From: Aulosira sp. FACHB-615
GTDB taxonomy: Bacteria; Cyanobacteriota; Cyanobacteriia; Cyanobacteriales; Nostocaceae
DNA: 64,000 bases
Direction: 5' to 3'
Assembly (NCBI RefSeq): GCF_014698045.1
Contig: NZ_JACJSE010000015.1
Span: forward strand, 1 to 64,000
The translations under genes and the position numbers were made by a program. Positions 34,647-43,076 of this stretch are shown here, piece after piece (position 1 is the first letter of the stretch; the number at the start of each line of letters is the position of its first letter). A model generated the notes under the pieces. It ran no database searches. It worked only from the letters and a program-made list of their open reading frames with translations, and had not been told where the DNA came from.

Positions 34647-35393
34647 ATGGGGAAAATGACCCTAAACCCAACACCGAATATGAGCAAATTACTAACAGCC
34701 TTTGTCTTAACTATAAGTACAGGGCTGTTAATTATTTTTGCTCACTTTTCATCTAGCGCCACTTCTTTACCTCCAGCAAAACCCCATCCCTTACCACCTA
34801 GTCTAGTTCAGTGGAATGATCAGACAAACAGTGGCGATTACTTTGCTCAAGTTGCAACAACAGAAATAGGTTATTTAGTTTGGTCACATTTTCCAGTTCA
34901 AGTTTATATAGAACGACCAATAAATATTAGTAATCAACAAGCGGAAGACTGGGTGAAAAATGTTGTGCAGGCTGTACAGGAATGGAATGTTTACTTACCT
35001 TTAAAAGTAGTAGAAAATCCAGAAATTGCTGATATTAAAATTGAGCGAAAAGCACCACCATTACAATTATCACCAGATAAAAAAATTCCACGGGCGCGTT
35101 CTGCTTTAACTACATACCATTTGTATACCAAAAATACAGTTTTATTACACCGTTTTACTATTCTCTTGAGTCCTAGTCAGACTGGTAATTATGTTGTTGC
35201 AGCCGCACGCCATGAACTTGGTCACGCCTTGGGAATTTGGGGTCATAGCCCATCACAAACTGATGCTTTATATTTTGCCCAAGTCCGCAACCCACCGACT
35301 ATTTCAGCTAGAGATGTGAATACTTTGAAGCGAGTTTATCAACAGCCAACAAGTTTGGGTTGGGCTTTAAAGGATGAATTTATCAACAGGTAG
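34647..35393 (+). CDS. Matrixin-like zinc metalloprotease (M10/astacin superfamily)
   Basis: 248 residues from ATG 34647, after AAGGATAGGG; alternative starts at 34656 or 34680. An N-terminal hydrophobic helix LLTAFVLTISTGLLIIFAHFSS is a signal peptide or anchor. The zinc site RHELGHALGIWGHSPSQTDALYF is HExxHxxGxxH with the nearby Met-turn region. Expected to be periplasmic or extracellular. It overlaps no gene but begins 11 bases after secG and may share its transcript. Confidence 0.85.
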   Translation: MGKMTLNPTPNMSKLLTAFVLTISTGLLIIFAHFSSSATSLPPAKPHPLPPSLVQWNDQTNSGDYFAQVATTEIGYLVWSHFPVQVYIERPINISNQQAEDWVKNVVQAVQEWNVYLPLKVVENPEIADIKIERKAPPLQLSPDKKIPRARSALTTYHLYTKNTVLLHRFTILLSPSQTGNYVVAAARHELGHALGIWGHSPSQTDALYFAQVRNPPTISARDVNTLKRVYQQPTSLGWALKDEFINR

Positions 35394-35417
35394 ATTATTC
35401 AAGTCAATAGTCAAATA

Positions 35418-35849
35418 ATGAAAAAGCCGTACCAAATTGTACTCGATACAAATATATTAATTACTGGTTTACGGTCTAACCAAGGGGCATCTTATAAGCT
35501 GCTCACAATGCTGAATGATAGCCGTTGGCAGTTAAATATTTCTGCTACTTTAGTATTTGAGTACGAAGAAATTCTCAAACGAGAAAAAGAGCAGCTTAGA
35601 TTGAGCAATGAAGATATTGACACTATTATCGAAGCTATTTGTAGCATTGCCAATAAATGTAGTATTTTTTATCTATGGCGACCAATAGCACAAGATCCTG
35701 ATGATGATTTTATCATTGATTTAGCTGTTGAATGCCAAGCCGATTTTATCATTACTTACAATCACAAAGACTTACAAAATGCAAAAAAATTTGGTATCAG
35801 GATAGTTTCACCCAAAGAATTCTTACAAATAGTAGGAGAAATCCAATGA
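35418..35849 (+). CDS. PIN-domain toxin
   Basis: 143 residues. YQIVLDTNILITGL holds the first acidic residue, E in VFEYEEIL the second, and DPDDDFIIDLAVECQADFIITYNHKDL the rest, the PIN ribonuclease layout (family annotated as putative toxin of a TA system). The usual final TRD-D motif is TYNHKDL. Overlaps the next gene by four bases (ATGA). Confidence 0.85.
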   Translation: MKKPYQIVLDTNILITGLRSNQGASYKLLTMLNDSRWQLNISATLVFEYEEILKREKEQLRLSNEDIDTIIEAICSIANKCSIFYLWRPIAQDPDDDFIIDLAVECQADFIITYNHKDLQNAKKFGIRIVSPKEFLQIVGEIQ

Positions 35850-36082
35850 CTAATTTAAATGTACAGTTACCGGAATCTTTGTATAAACAGATTGAAACTT
35901 TAGCTGCCAAAGAAAATATTTCTATTGAACAACTTGTAGCTATTGCTTTATCAGCACAGGTTTCCGCCTGGATGACCAAAGACTATTTAGAAGAAAAAGC
36001 CAACCGTGGTACTTGGGAGAAATTTCAGCAAGTTTTGAGTAAAGTTCCTGACGTAGAACCAGAAGAATACGATAAATTTTAG
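35846..36082 (+). CDS. Antitoxin of the PIN pair (RHH/CopG-like)
   Basis: 78 residues from ATG 35846 (MTNLNVQLPESLYKQIETLAAKENISIEQLVAIALSAQVSAW). The N-terminal half is a ribbon-helix-helix; the C-terminal DYLEEKANRGTWEKFQQVLSKVPDVEPEEYDKF should bind the toxin. ATGA overlap with the PIN gene means coupling, with the toxin first. Confidence 0.75.
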   Translation: MTNLNVQLPESLYKQIETLAAKENISIEQLVAIALSAQVSAWMTKDYLEEKANRGTWEKFQQVLSKVPDVEPEEYDKF

Positions 36083-36153
36083 AATTAGTAAAATAGCTGT
36101 AATGATTTGCTACAGTTGGTTTTAAATTTTGTATATTCACTTTATAAAAGCTT

Positions 36154-36271
36154 ATATAGCGTTTTCTAGTCTGCTGAGTTACAAATTTATCTGTTTTTAT
36201 CTGCGTTCATCTGCGTCCATCGGCGGTTAATTATTCTTGCTTGTACTTCACTAGAATGAGAAAAGCTTATA
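36154..36271. mobile_element. Dispersed repeat, copy 1 (MITE-like)
   Basis: Shares ATAGCGTTTTCTAGTCTGCT.., ACAAATTTATCTG and CATCTGCGTCCATCGGCGG, then TTAATTATT, with the copy at 54947-55052. Ends are partly inverted (TAGCGTTTTCT and rc AGCTTTTCT). No coding capacity. It lies after the PIN antitoxin. Confidence 0.65.
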
Positions 36272-36307
36272 AATGAAAGAACTCTGAAGAGAAATTTGCA
36301 ATTTTAA

Positions 36308-36934
36308 TCAATCAATAACGCACTGAAAAATCTGCTCAACAGTTAGATTTAAATCTAAGAATGTTGGGGATTCTATACGTTCATTTCCTCTAAACTGTTT
36401 ACCACGATATTCCCCTTCATCACTTAAAGAGTAAATTGTGATTGTTGGCTGTTTGGGGTCGCCTATTAACTCTTTACTACCCAAGGCTGCATAATCTACA
36501 ATCCAATATTCTGGGATACCCATTTCTTCATAGTCAGCAAACTTTTTATGATAATCATCTCGCCAATTAGTACTGACAACTTCGATTACTAATGGGATGG
36601 AATCTGATTGACTGAGGATTGATTGTTTCTCCCACAGTGGTTCATTGAGCAAATTAGAAAAATTAATTAATAAAACATCTGGGTAGTAACCTGATATTTT
36701 ATTTGTTGGCTTCACTGTAGCGGTTTTAGGTATACCATAATTAAGTTTCAGACGAAGACACTCATACCCCAGAATCATTGTTAAAAATGCTACTATTTGC
36801 TCATGTTTCCCTGGTGGTGGTGGCATTTGAACAATCTCTCCATCGTGTAATTCATAACGAATATTTTCTGGTTGTGTAGCCAAAAAATCTAAAAATTCAT
36901 TAAATGTAAATAATTTTTGGAGAGATTGTGTCAT
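36308..36934 (-). CDS. Uma2-family (DUF820) putative endonuclease
   Basis: 208 residues. FTFNEFLDFLATQPENIRYELHDGEIVQMPPPPGKHE is the Uma2 N-terminus; then GYYPDVLLINF, PLVIEVVSTNWRDDYHKKFADYEEMGIPEYWIVDY, which gives the PD-(D/E)xK ligands. Very common multicopy family in cyanobacteria; possible link to restriction or transposition. Substrate unknown. Confidence 0.88.
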   Translation of the reverse strand: MTQSLQKLFTFNEFLDFLATQPENIRYELHDGEIVQMPPPPGKHEQIVAFLTMILGYECLRLKLNYGIPKTATVKPTNKISGYYPDVLLINFSNLLNEPLWEKQSILSQSDSIPLVIEVVSTNWRDDYHKKFADYEEMGIPEYWIVDYAALGSKELIGDPKQPTITIYSLSDEGEYRGKQFRGNERIESPTFLDLNLTVEQIFQCVID

Positions 36935-36965
36935 TATTTCTATGTCAGTTTAAATATGAAATGTC

Positions 36966-38114
36966 CTAAGCTCCCCAACTCAGACGTACAGGGCGCTCGA
37001 CTAAAACTTCTTTATACAATTCTTCTAGCTGGGTAATGTTTTTATCTAATGTATATCGCTCTAAAACGCGATTTCTCGCTTTTTGTCCTAATAGAGTTGT
37101 TAATTCTGGATGATCTTGGCAGAGTGGTAGAAGGGTTTTTAATTGCGATCGCACTGTTTTAGTACTTAAAACTATACCAGCCCCTTTCTCTAAAACTTCT
37201 CCGTCCGCGCCGACATCTGTAGCTATACAAGCCCTTCCACAGGCCATTGCTTCTAATAAAGACAAAGACAATCCTTCTACTAAAGATGGCAAAATAAACA
37301 CATCTGCACCCCGCAAGATTTCGATGCGTCTTTCTTCTTCCGCCACAAAACCTAACCAAATAACGCCGTATTCTGCGCCATAAAATTGCTCTAAAGAAGC
37401 TCTTAAAGGGCCATCCCCTACAATTAATAACTTACTGCCATCGCCCATCCCCGACTGTTTCCAAGCCCGGAGAAGAGCTTCAACATTTTTTTCTGGGGCT
37501 ATTCTTCCTTGGTAAACAAATAAGCGTTCTGCTTGAAATTCTGCTTTAATTTTTGAATATCCCGGTGAATATTTAACTGTATCTACACCGTTGGGAATCA
37601 CCGCAATATTTTTGTCTCGTACACCCATACGTGCCAGTAATTCGCGCTGAATTTGGGAAAATACAATCACGCGATGATAGTTATCTAAAAAAGGTGCATA
37701 CAACTGATAGGCTATGAGTTGCGTTCCTGATATCAGTTTTGCCCCTTTACCAGCAAACGGTGTATGAAAAGTAGCAATTAAATGTAAATTCAGTTGTTCA
37801 CAAATTTCTGGTAAAACAAAGTCTAGGGGCGACAAAGTTAAAGAAGCATGAACAATATCGGGCTTGATTTCTCTTAAAGATTCTGTTAAAACTTTGGTCG
37901 CTTTTAGTGCCGGAATTGTATAAACTTGAGATTTATAAATAAAGGGTAACGATACTTCTTGGAATTTCGGCCAGTTATCTGGTTCAGGTTCTTCTTGGGC
38001 AAAGTGCAGAAAACTAACTTCATGTCCCCTATCTAGTAAAGCATTGGTTATTTCTCGGCTATAGGTGACATTACCACAAAAGGGCGATTTTTTTCCAATC
38101 CAGGCTATACGCAT
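36966..38114 (-). CDS. Glycosyltransferase family 4 (GT-B)
   Basis: 382 residues. N-terminal Rossmann domain with acceptor loop MRIAWIGKKSPFCGNVTYSREI, C-terminal donor domain with VYQGRIAPEKNVEALLRAW and FILPSLVEGLSLSLLEAMACGRACIATDVG, containing the EX7E motif. Likely transfers a sugar from a nucleotide sugar to a glycolipid or exopolysaccharide. Neighbours do not reveal the substrate. It ends 31 bases before the Uma2 gene and is read in the same direction. Confidence 0.9.
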   Translation of the reverse strand: MRIAWIGKKSPFCGNVTYSREITNALLDRGHEVSFLHFAQEEPEPDNWPKFQEVSLPFIYKSQVYTIPALKATKVLTESLREIKPDIVHASLTLSPLDFVLPEICEQLNLHLIATFHTPFAGKGAKLISGTQLIAYQLYAPFLDNYHRVIVFSQIQRELLARMGVRDKNIAVIPNGVDTVKYSPGYSKIKAEFQAERLFVYQGRIAPEKNVEALLRAWKQSGMGDGSKLLIVGDGPLRASLEQFYGAEYGVIWLGFVAEEERRIEILRGADVFILPSLVEGLSLSLLEAMACGRACIATDVGADGEVLEKGAGIVLSTKTVRSQLKTLLPLCQDHPELTTLLGQKARNRVLERYTLDKNITQLEELYKEVLVERPVRLSWGA

Positions 38115-38430
38115 TCTTTAAAATTAGTTATAAGAAAGCTGGTTTTTATTGATGATTTTTGCGCCTTAGCTGTATTTGACTAGAACCTGATCTTACTAAA
38201 TAATTTTGATTGAAAAAACACCGATATCAGCCATTGCTCAATTTGCTGATTAGCTGATGAAAATAATCGATGTTCGGATTAATTGATTTAATGAATAAGC
38301 TGTGAACTTTACACTTGGAATACAACTTTATTCTGCGTAATCTCAGGTTTATTCCCAGCAAAAAGGCACGAAATTATTGATGAGTTCAGTTTACCATGAA
38401 ATCAAAGTCAATAATAAATGATTGCTTTTG
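38115..38430. other. Gap between glycosyltransferase and MFS genes
   Basis: 316 AT-rich bases. I see no gene, RNA or clear repeat. It should hold the glycosyltransferase promoter. Confidence 0.4.
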
Positions 38431-40020
38431 TCAAGCAGACTGACGGGAGTTATACCAAGTTAAAATCCCACCAAAAAATGCGATCGCAGCTAGTCCCAAA
38501 AACACAGCTTTCAATCCCACAAAGGTTTCGGCGACCCCTGCTAGTGCTAAAGGTAAAGTCAAGGCAATATTAATCACATTATTTTGTAAGCCAAAGACTT
38601 TACCCCGCATTTCTGGGGGAGTTTCTGTTTGAATCGCAGTTTGCATCGGAATGCCAACGAACGCCCCAAAAATCCCTAAGATAGCCACAAACAACAACAC
38701 CAGCCACAATTGTGTTGTAAATAAAGCCAAACCAATTAAAGATGCTGCCATTCCTAAACAACCATACAAGCCAAGTTGAGAATAGGAGAAGCGTTGTCCA
38801 AACTGTCCTAACATTGTTGCGCCAACGGCAACCCCTACACCACCTGCTGCTAGTAAAAAGCCAAATTGCGAAGCTTTTAAATTCGGAATCACTTCTGCCA
38901 TCCGCACTGCCAACACTGTTAAAGCGGCAAAGACAGAAAATAAAATAATCAGCCTCACTAAAGCATTCCGCACTTGATGATTAGCTTTGAGGTAAGCAAA
39001 ACCGTCCCGTAAGTCTGAAAAAACATGAGGAAATTCTGTATCGGGAGCGTGGGGTTTTTCTTTGGTGGTCAACAACATTAAAATTACACCAGCGATCGCA
39101 TAACTGCCACCCACTAAAATTTCTTTACCCAGGCCATTGCTACCGCCAAACTGCGCCCACATACTATCTGCGATCGCTAAAATTGGTTCACCGATGGCAA
39201 AGCCAATAATGACTGAAGCCATCATAGTTGTTGTATACAGGGAGTTTGCCGAAAGTAAGTGCTGTTCTTCGACTACCAAGGGAATTGCTGCTTGTTCGGC
39301 TGGTGCAAAAAACTGTGTCAGTGTGGAAACCAAAAAAGTCACACCCAAAATCATGACAAAACCTACTGGTAAAACTCCGATGGGTTGCCAATCATGAGTG
39401 AACCACAACAACAACGGAATTACCAAAACCAATATACCCCGCCAAATATTGGTTGCTACCAAAACTGCTTTTTTTGACCAACGATCTACAAATACTCCCG
39501 CCACCGAACCAAATAATACGGCTGGAATGGTAAACGCCATCATCAATGCTGATACCCAACCACTAATGCTTTGACTACCTGCTTGAAAGTGAGTATTGAT
39601 TAAAGCAATCATCAATACTAAGTACACTTTATCAGCCAGTTGGCAAAACACTTGCCCACCCCAAAGTGCTAAGAAATTCGGGTTTTTTAATACAGGTAAA
39701 AATCCCTGCTGTTGTACTTTGTCTGAGTTCGCTTCACCGCCAGAACCATTCCCGGTAGTTTTTTCTGTTGCAGTTGCAACTGGTAAACTTTCTTCCTTCC
39801 GGTTGGGGGCAAGATTGACAACTGTATCCGATGTCCATTCTTTACCATTGGTTGGAACATCGGGTTTAGAAATTTCTTGGTTGTAAATTTGACTATTTGT
39901 CGAGATAGGAACAGACTTCAAATGATTAGTCACATTAGAAGTATTTGTCCGAATCGGTTTTTTGGTGTGGCTTGGTGATAAAGGAAGGATTTTTCGATCC
40001 AAATCAGATGGTTGCATCAT
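38431..40020 (-). CDS. MFS transporter
   Basis: 529 residues. The first 105 are polar and low in complexity (ends SDKVQQQGFLPVLKNPNF), then twelve predicted membrane helices of the major facilitator fold start at FLALWGGQVFCQLAD, with GVFVDRWSKK (the A-like motif) and PMQTAIQTETPPEMRGKVFGLQN. This is the EntS/MFS_3 type efflux family. Overlaps recO by four bases and is probably cotranscribed after it. Confidence 0.88.
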   Translation of the reverse strand: MMQPSDLDRKILPLSPSHTKKPIRTNTSNVTNHLKSVPISTNSQIYNQEISKPDVPTNGKEWTSDTVVNLAPNRKEESLPVATATEKTTGNGSGGEANSDKVQQQGFLPVLKNPNFLALWGGQVFCQLADKVYLVLMIALINTHFQAGSQSISGWVSALMMAFTIPAVLFGSVAGVFVDRWSKKAVLVATNIWRGILVLVIPLLLWFTHDWQPIGVLPVGFVMILGVTFLVSTLTQFFAPAEQAAIPLVVEEQHLLSANSLYTTTMMASVIIGFAIGEPILAIADSMWAQFGGSNGLGKEILVGGSYAIAGVILMLLTTKEKPHAPDTEFPHVFSDLRDGFAYLKANHQVRNALVRLIILFSVFAALTVLAVRMAEVIPNLKASQFGFLLAAGGVGVAVGATMLGQFGQRFSYSQLGLYGCLGMAASLIGLALFTTQLWLVLLFVAILGIFGAFVGIPMQTAIQTETPPEMRGKVFGLQNNVINIALTLPLALAGVAETFVGLKAVFLGLAAIAFFGGILTWYNSRQSA

Positions 40021-40919
40021 GGTTGGTTGGCAGCAAAATAAGAATCTATTAGGATAGCGGAGCGAATAGAATGGCCTAAATGATACTGAGCATACTGACG
40101 TAAAAGCTGCTCAATCGATAACCAGCCATTATCTCTAATTCCATCAATTTGTATTATCTCTGGTTGTGACAGTTGTTGGAGCAGAGTAAATTCTCTGGCA
40201 CTCAAACGACAGGAAATAACTGGAATTTCTTGTCGATGCACAACAGTCTCGTAACTAGGGATAGAAGAATTTGCTGATGGGGAAAATTCGGAATGATTTC
40301 TATTTTCCCATTTTTCTTTCTCGCGTTTTCTGCGTAAACTTTCCCATGCCTCTAAACAAATTACCCCACCAGATGGCACACTAAAGCCAACTTGCCAGTT
40401 GGGGTTAGTCAAGTCTGGGATAAGAGGCTTTTGAGTTAAACAACAGGTTTGGGTTTGCGGTGTTAGTCCAGCCAAAACTAAAAGTTGAAACACACCCAAG
40501 GACAGATATGTGTACACAGATGATATTTCAGCTTTTGGGAGGATTTCTAATTGATGAAGATGTGCATTCAGTAACTCATAAAGTTCTTCTTGGGGTTGTT
40601 CACTCAAAGCCTGAGACAAGGCGATTTCGGCTAAATATTGACCTGCGGCTAATTTGCCTAAATCTTGAGCTAAACCAGGGTAAGTTTTTAACGTTTGGGC
40701 TTGAGTAATTTTATCGAGCGATCGCCCTTTCGCAATCAGTAGTTCATTCACAACAAACATCCCACTCCGACCACCCAGGCTAGAGTTGTGCTTACGCGCC
40801 CCTGGAGCAACTGCACGAATCAGACCAAACTCTCGTGTCAAAATTGTCACTATCCTGTCTGACTCGCCCAGCACCTGAGTTTTAAGATTAATACCAGTTG
40901 CCTTATAAGTTTTACTCAT
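40017..40919 (-). CDS. recO: DNA repair protein RecO
   Basis: 300 residues, N-terminal OB fold MSKTYKATGINLKTQVLGESDRIVTILTREFGLIRAVAPGARK, helical C-terminal domain with a Cys cluster (QTCCLTQKPLIPDL then GGVICLEAWESL). RecO loads RecA with RecR on SSB-coated DNA. An insertion of charged residues lies at RRKREKEKWENRNHSEF. Overlaps the following MFS gene by four bases. Confidence 0.93.
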   Translation of the reverse strand: MSKTYKATGINLKTQVLGESDRIVTILTREFGLIRAVAPGARKHNSSLGGRSGMFVVNELLIAKGRSLDKITQAQTLKTYPGLAQDLGKLAAGQYLAEIALSQALSEQPQEELYELLNAHLHQLEILPKAEISSVYTYLSLGVFQLLVLAGLTPQTQTCCLTQKPLIPDLTNPNWQVGFSVPSGGVICLEAWESLRRKREKEKWENRNHSEFSPSANSSIPSYETVVHRQEIPVISCRLSAREFTLLQQLSQPEIIQIDGIRDNGWLSIEQLLRQYAQYHLGHSIRSAILIDSYFAANQP

Positions 40920-41028
40920 GAATCATTAGTCATCAGTCACTAGTCATTAACAGCCAGTGTATGGGGTGGTTTCGCCGACTTTCTCACTGGCGTTCATTAG
41001 CTGTGGAGGAAAGACAACGGACAAATGA
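40920..41028. repeat. Heptamer repeat remnants, deoC-recO gap
   Basis: ATCATTAGTCATCAGTCACT and GACAACGGACAAATGACT are heptamers of the same family as in the ribosomal cluster, with a spacer CCAGTGTATGGGGTGGTTT. Confidence 0.7.
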
Positions 41029-41709
41029 CTATTCCCCTTTCTCCAGATTATCGCGCTGGCGGAGCAAATCGATACCACGAGATGTCCCCAATCTTGTAGC
41101 ACCCGCTAGGATTAAGTCTAAAGCTTGTTCGTGAGTCCGAATACCCCCAGAAGCTTTAATTCCTATGCTGTCTCTGACTATTTCTTTCAAAAGACGCACG
41201 TCTGCTAATGTAGCACCGCCATTCCAACCTGTACTGGTTTTCAGGAATGCTGCACCCGCATCCATACATATTTCTGCTGCCAGTCTTTTTTCGGCATCTG
41301 TCAGCAGACCAGTTTCTAAAATTACCTTGACTGTTTGCCCTGTTTCTTCACAAATCTCAGCAATTTCTCGGTGAACTTCCTCGGTTTTTCCGATCTTCAA
41401 CCAGCTTAAGTTAAGTACTAAATCTAACTCAGTAGCACCATTTTCTACCGCTTCTTGCGCTTCATACAGCTTAACGGCTGAAGTTGTGGCTCCCGACGGA
41501 AAACCAATCACAGTACAAACTTTTGGCTTTTTATTTTGTAGGAGTTCTGCTGCTTGCTTAACGTGGGTAGGGTAAATGCAAACCGCCGCGAAGTTAAATC
41601 TATATGCTTGTTCACACCATTGCTCAACCTGCTCTGGAGTAGCCGTTGGCGTTAACAGGGCGTGATCGATAAATGGCGCAATATCAATATTTGGATAGTC
41701 TGCTGCCAT
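41029..41709 (-). CDS. deoC: Deoxyribose-phosphate aldolase
   Basis: 226 residues, TIM barrel. DIAPFIDHALLTPTATPE, VCTVIGFPSGATTSAVK, LDLVLNLSWL and the Schiff-base lysine in AAFLKTSTGWNGGAT, then GIKASGGIRT. Converts deoxyribose 5-phosphate to glyceraldehyde 3-phosphate and acetaldehyde. First gene of deoC-recO-MFS. Confidence 0.97.
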   Translation of the reverse strand: MAADYPNIDIAPFIDHALLTPTATPEQVEQWCEQAYRFNFAAVCIYPTHVKQAAELLQNKKPKVCTVIGFPSGATTSAVKLYEAQEAVENGATELDLVLNLSWLKIGKTEEVHREIAEICEETGQTVKVILETGLLTDAEKRLAAEICMDAGAAFLKTSTGWNGGATLADVRLLKEIVRDSIGIKASGGIRTHEQALDLILAGATRLGTSRGIDLLRQRDNLEKGE

Positions 41710-41915
41710 TGAACTTTTGCCTATGAATGATTATTAAGCTTTATAAAAAATTAAGACATTTATTATATATTAAACCACATTAACTCTGAATTTAACTCCA
41801 AAACTAGCTAATTATTCAGGTTATATTTGGAGGCATTTTGAGTTTATTTAATTATTGTAACTAAATTTATGGATTGTTAGACAATTTGTGCTTGCTGCAA
41901 TGCCACAGTTTTGTC

Positions 41916-43046
41916 TTAGTTAATTCCTAAAAAATCCAGAATAGTTCTCGCTAACCCCTGAGACAGCAAGTAAGGTACACCATTACCGATGGATTTAAAC
42001 ATATTAGTCAAAGACATCAAATCAGGAAGTACAAAATTTTCTGGTAAAGATTGTATGGCTAAAGCTTCAGCTACAGAAATTCGCCGCATTTTATAAGGAT
42101 GTAAATGTACTTCATTATTGCCATAGCAAGCTGTGGGAGAATAACGCCAACGGTGCAGACGTTTAAATGATTTCTTAGAATCATCTCCTTCATTAACAGT
42201 CGTAAATTTACTCATCCCGGCTCTGGGTTGAAAATAATGCTGAGTATTAGGATGATGCTGAACGTTATTTTTTCTAAACCAAAATTCCACAGTTAATTCT
42301 GGAATAATATTCTCCGGGCAAGGTAATAAAGAATCTGCTTGAAATGATTGGTATCGCGGCCAAGAACAAGCGAAAATCTCTGTCTGAGAATATGTTGTAT
42401 ATTTTTGCCAAAAGCCTAGATTTACCTGTTTTTTTATTTTATTTTGATTAATAAAATGCTGATGAAAGCCTATGAGAATAATTCTTTCTCTATCTTGAGG
42501 TACCCCATATTCAAGAGCATTAATCAAACGTTCCGTTAAAAAATAGCCGGCTTGCTGTAACCGGATTTTTAAAGATTCAAAAAATATACGGTGTTTTTTT
42601 GTTTTCCACAAGCCCTTAACATTTTCAAATAAAAAGAAATCAGGCAGATTCTGGCAAATTAATTCAATATATGCAGCAGAAAGTTTACCGTTATCTCCCA
42701 AGTGTCCTTTATTTTTACCACCAATCGAAAAATCAGGACAAGGCGGGCCACCAATAAAACCAATAATATTATTAGACTTGCGGCAATCTTTGATTAATTC
42801 TAATAAATATTGTGCTTGTATTCCTGCAACTAAGTTACTGACATCACCTGCTTCCCCGTGATGATATCCATATTCAGGTATTGGTAATTTGAGTAATTCT
42901 CTAGAATAACGGTATGCTGCCATGAAAGGTGCGAAAATTTCATTGACATAAACCACATTAAAACCGCTATGTTCAAAGCCTAAATCGAGAAAACCAGCAC
43001 CAGCAAAAAATGAGAAAATAGCAGGGCGATCGCTATTCATTAGCAA
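41916..43046 (-). CDS. DNA (cytosine-5-)-methyltransferase
   Basis: 376 residues with C5-methyltransferase motifs: I SFFAGAGFLDLGFEHSGF, IV GGPPCPDFSIGGKNKG (catalytic Cys), VI FLFENVKGLW, VIII EYGVPQDRERIILIGF, and a final SIGNGVPYLLSQGLA. A variable target region about 230-320 decides the sequence, which cannot be read here. No restriction endonuclease gene adjoins; it is either an orphan or its partner is elsewhere. Confidence 0.93.
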   Translation of the reverse strand: MLMNSDRPAIFSFFAGAGFLDLGFEHSGFNVVYVNEIFAPFMAAYRYSRELLKLPIPEYGYHHGEAGDVSNLVAGIQAQYLLELIKDCRKSNNIIGFIGGPPCPDFSIGGKNKGHLGDNGKLSAAYIELICQNLPDFFLFENVKGLWKTKKHRIFFESLKIRLQQAGYFLTERLINALEYGVPQDRERIILIGFHQHFINQNKIKKQVNLGFWQKYTTYSQTEIFACSWPRYQSFQADSLLPCPENIIPELTVEFWFRKNNVQHHPNTQHYFQPRAGMSKFTTVNEGDDSKKSFKRLHRWRYSPTACYGNNEVHLHPYKMRRISVAEALAIQSLPENFVLPDLMSLTNMFKSIGNGVPYLLSQGLARTILDFLGIN

Positions 43047-43076
43047 CTTTAATCAGGACACCTTTAAATTTACCAT

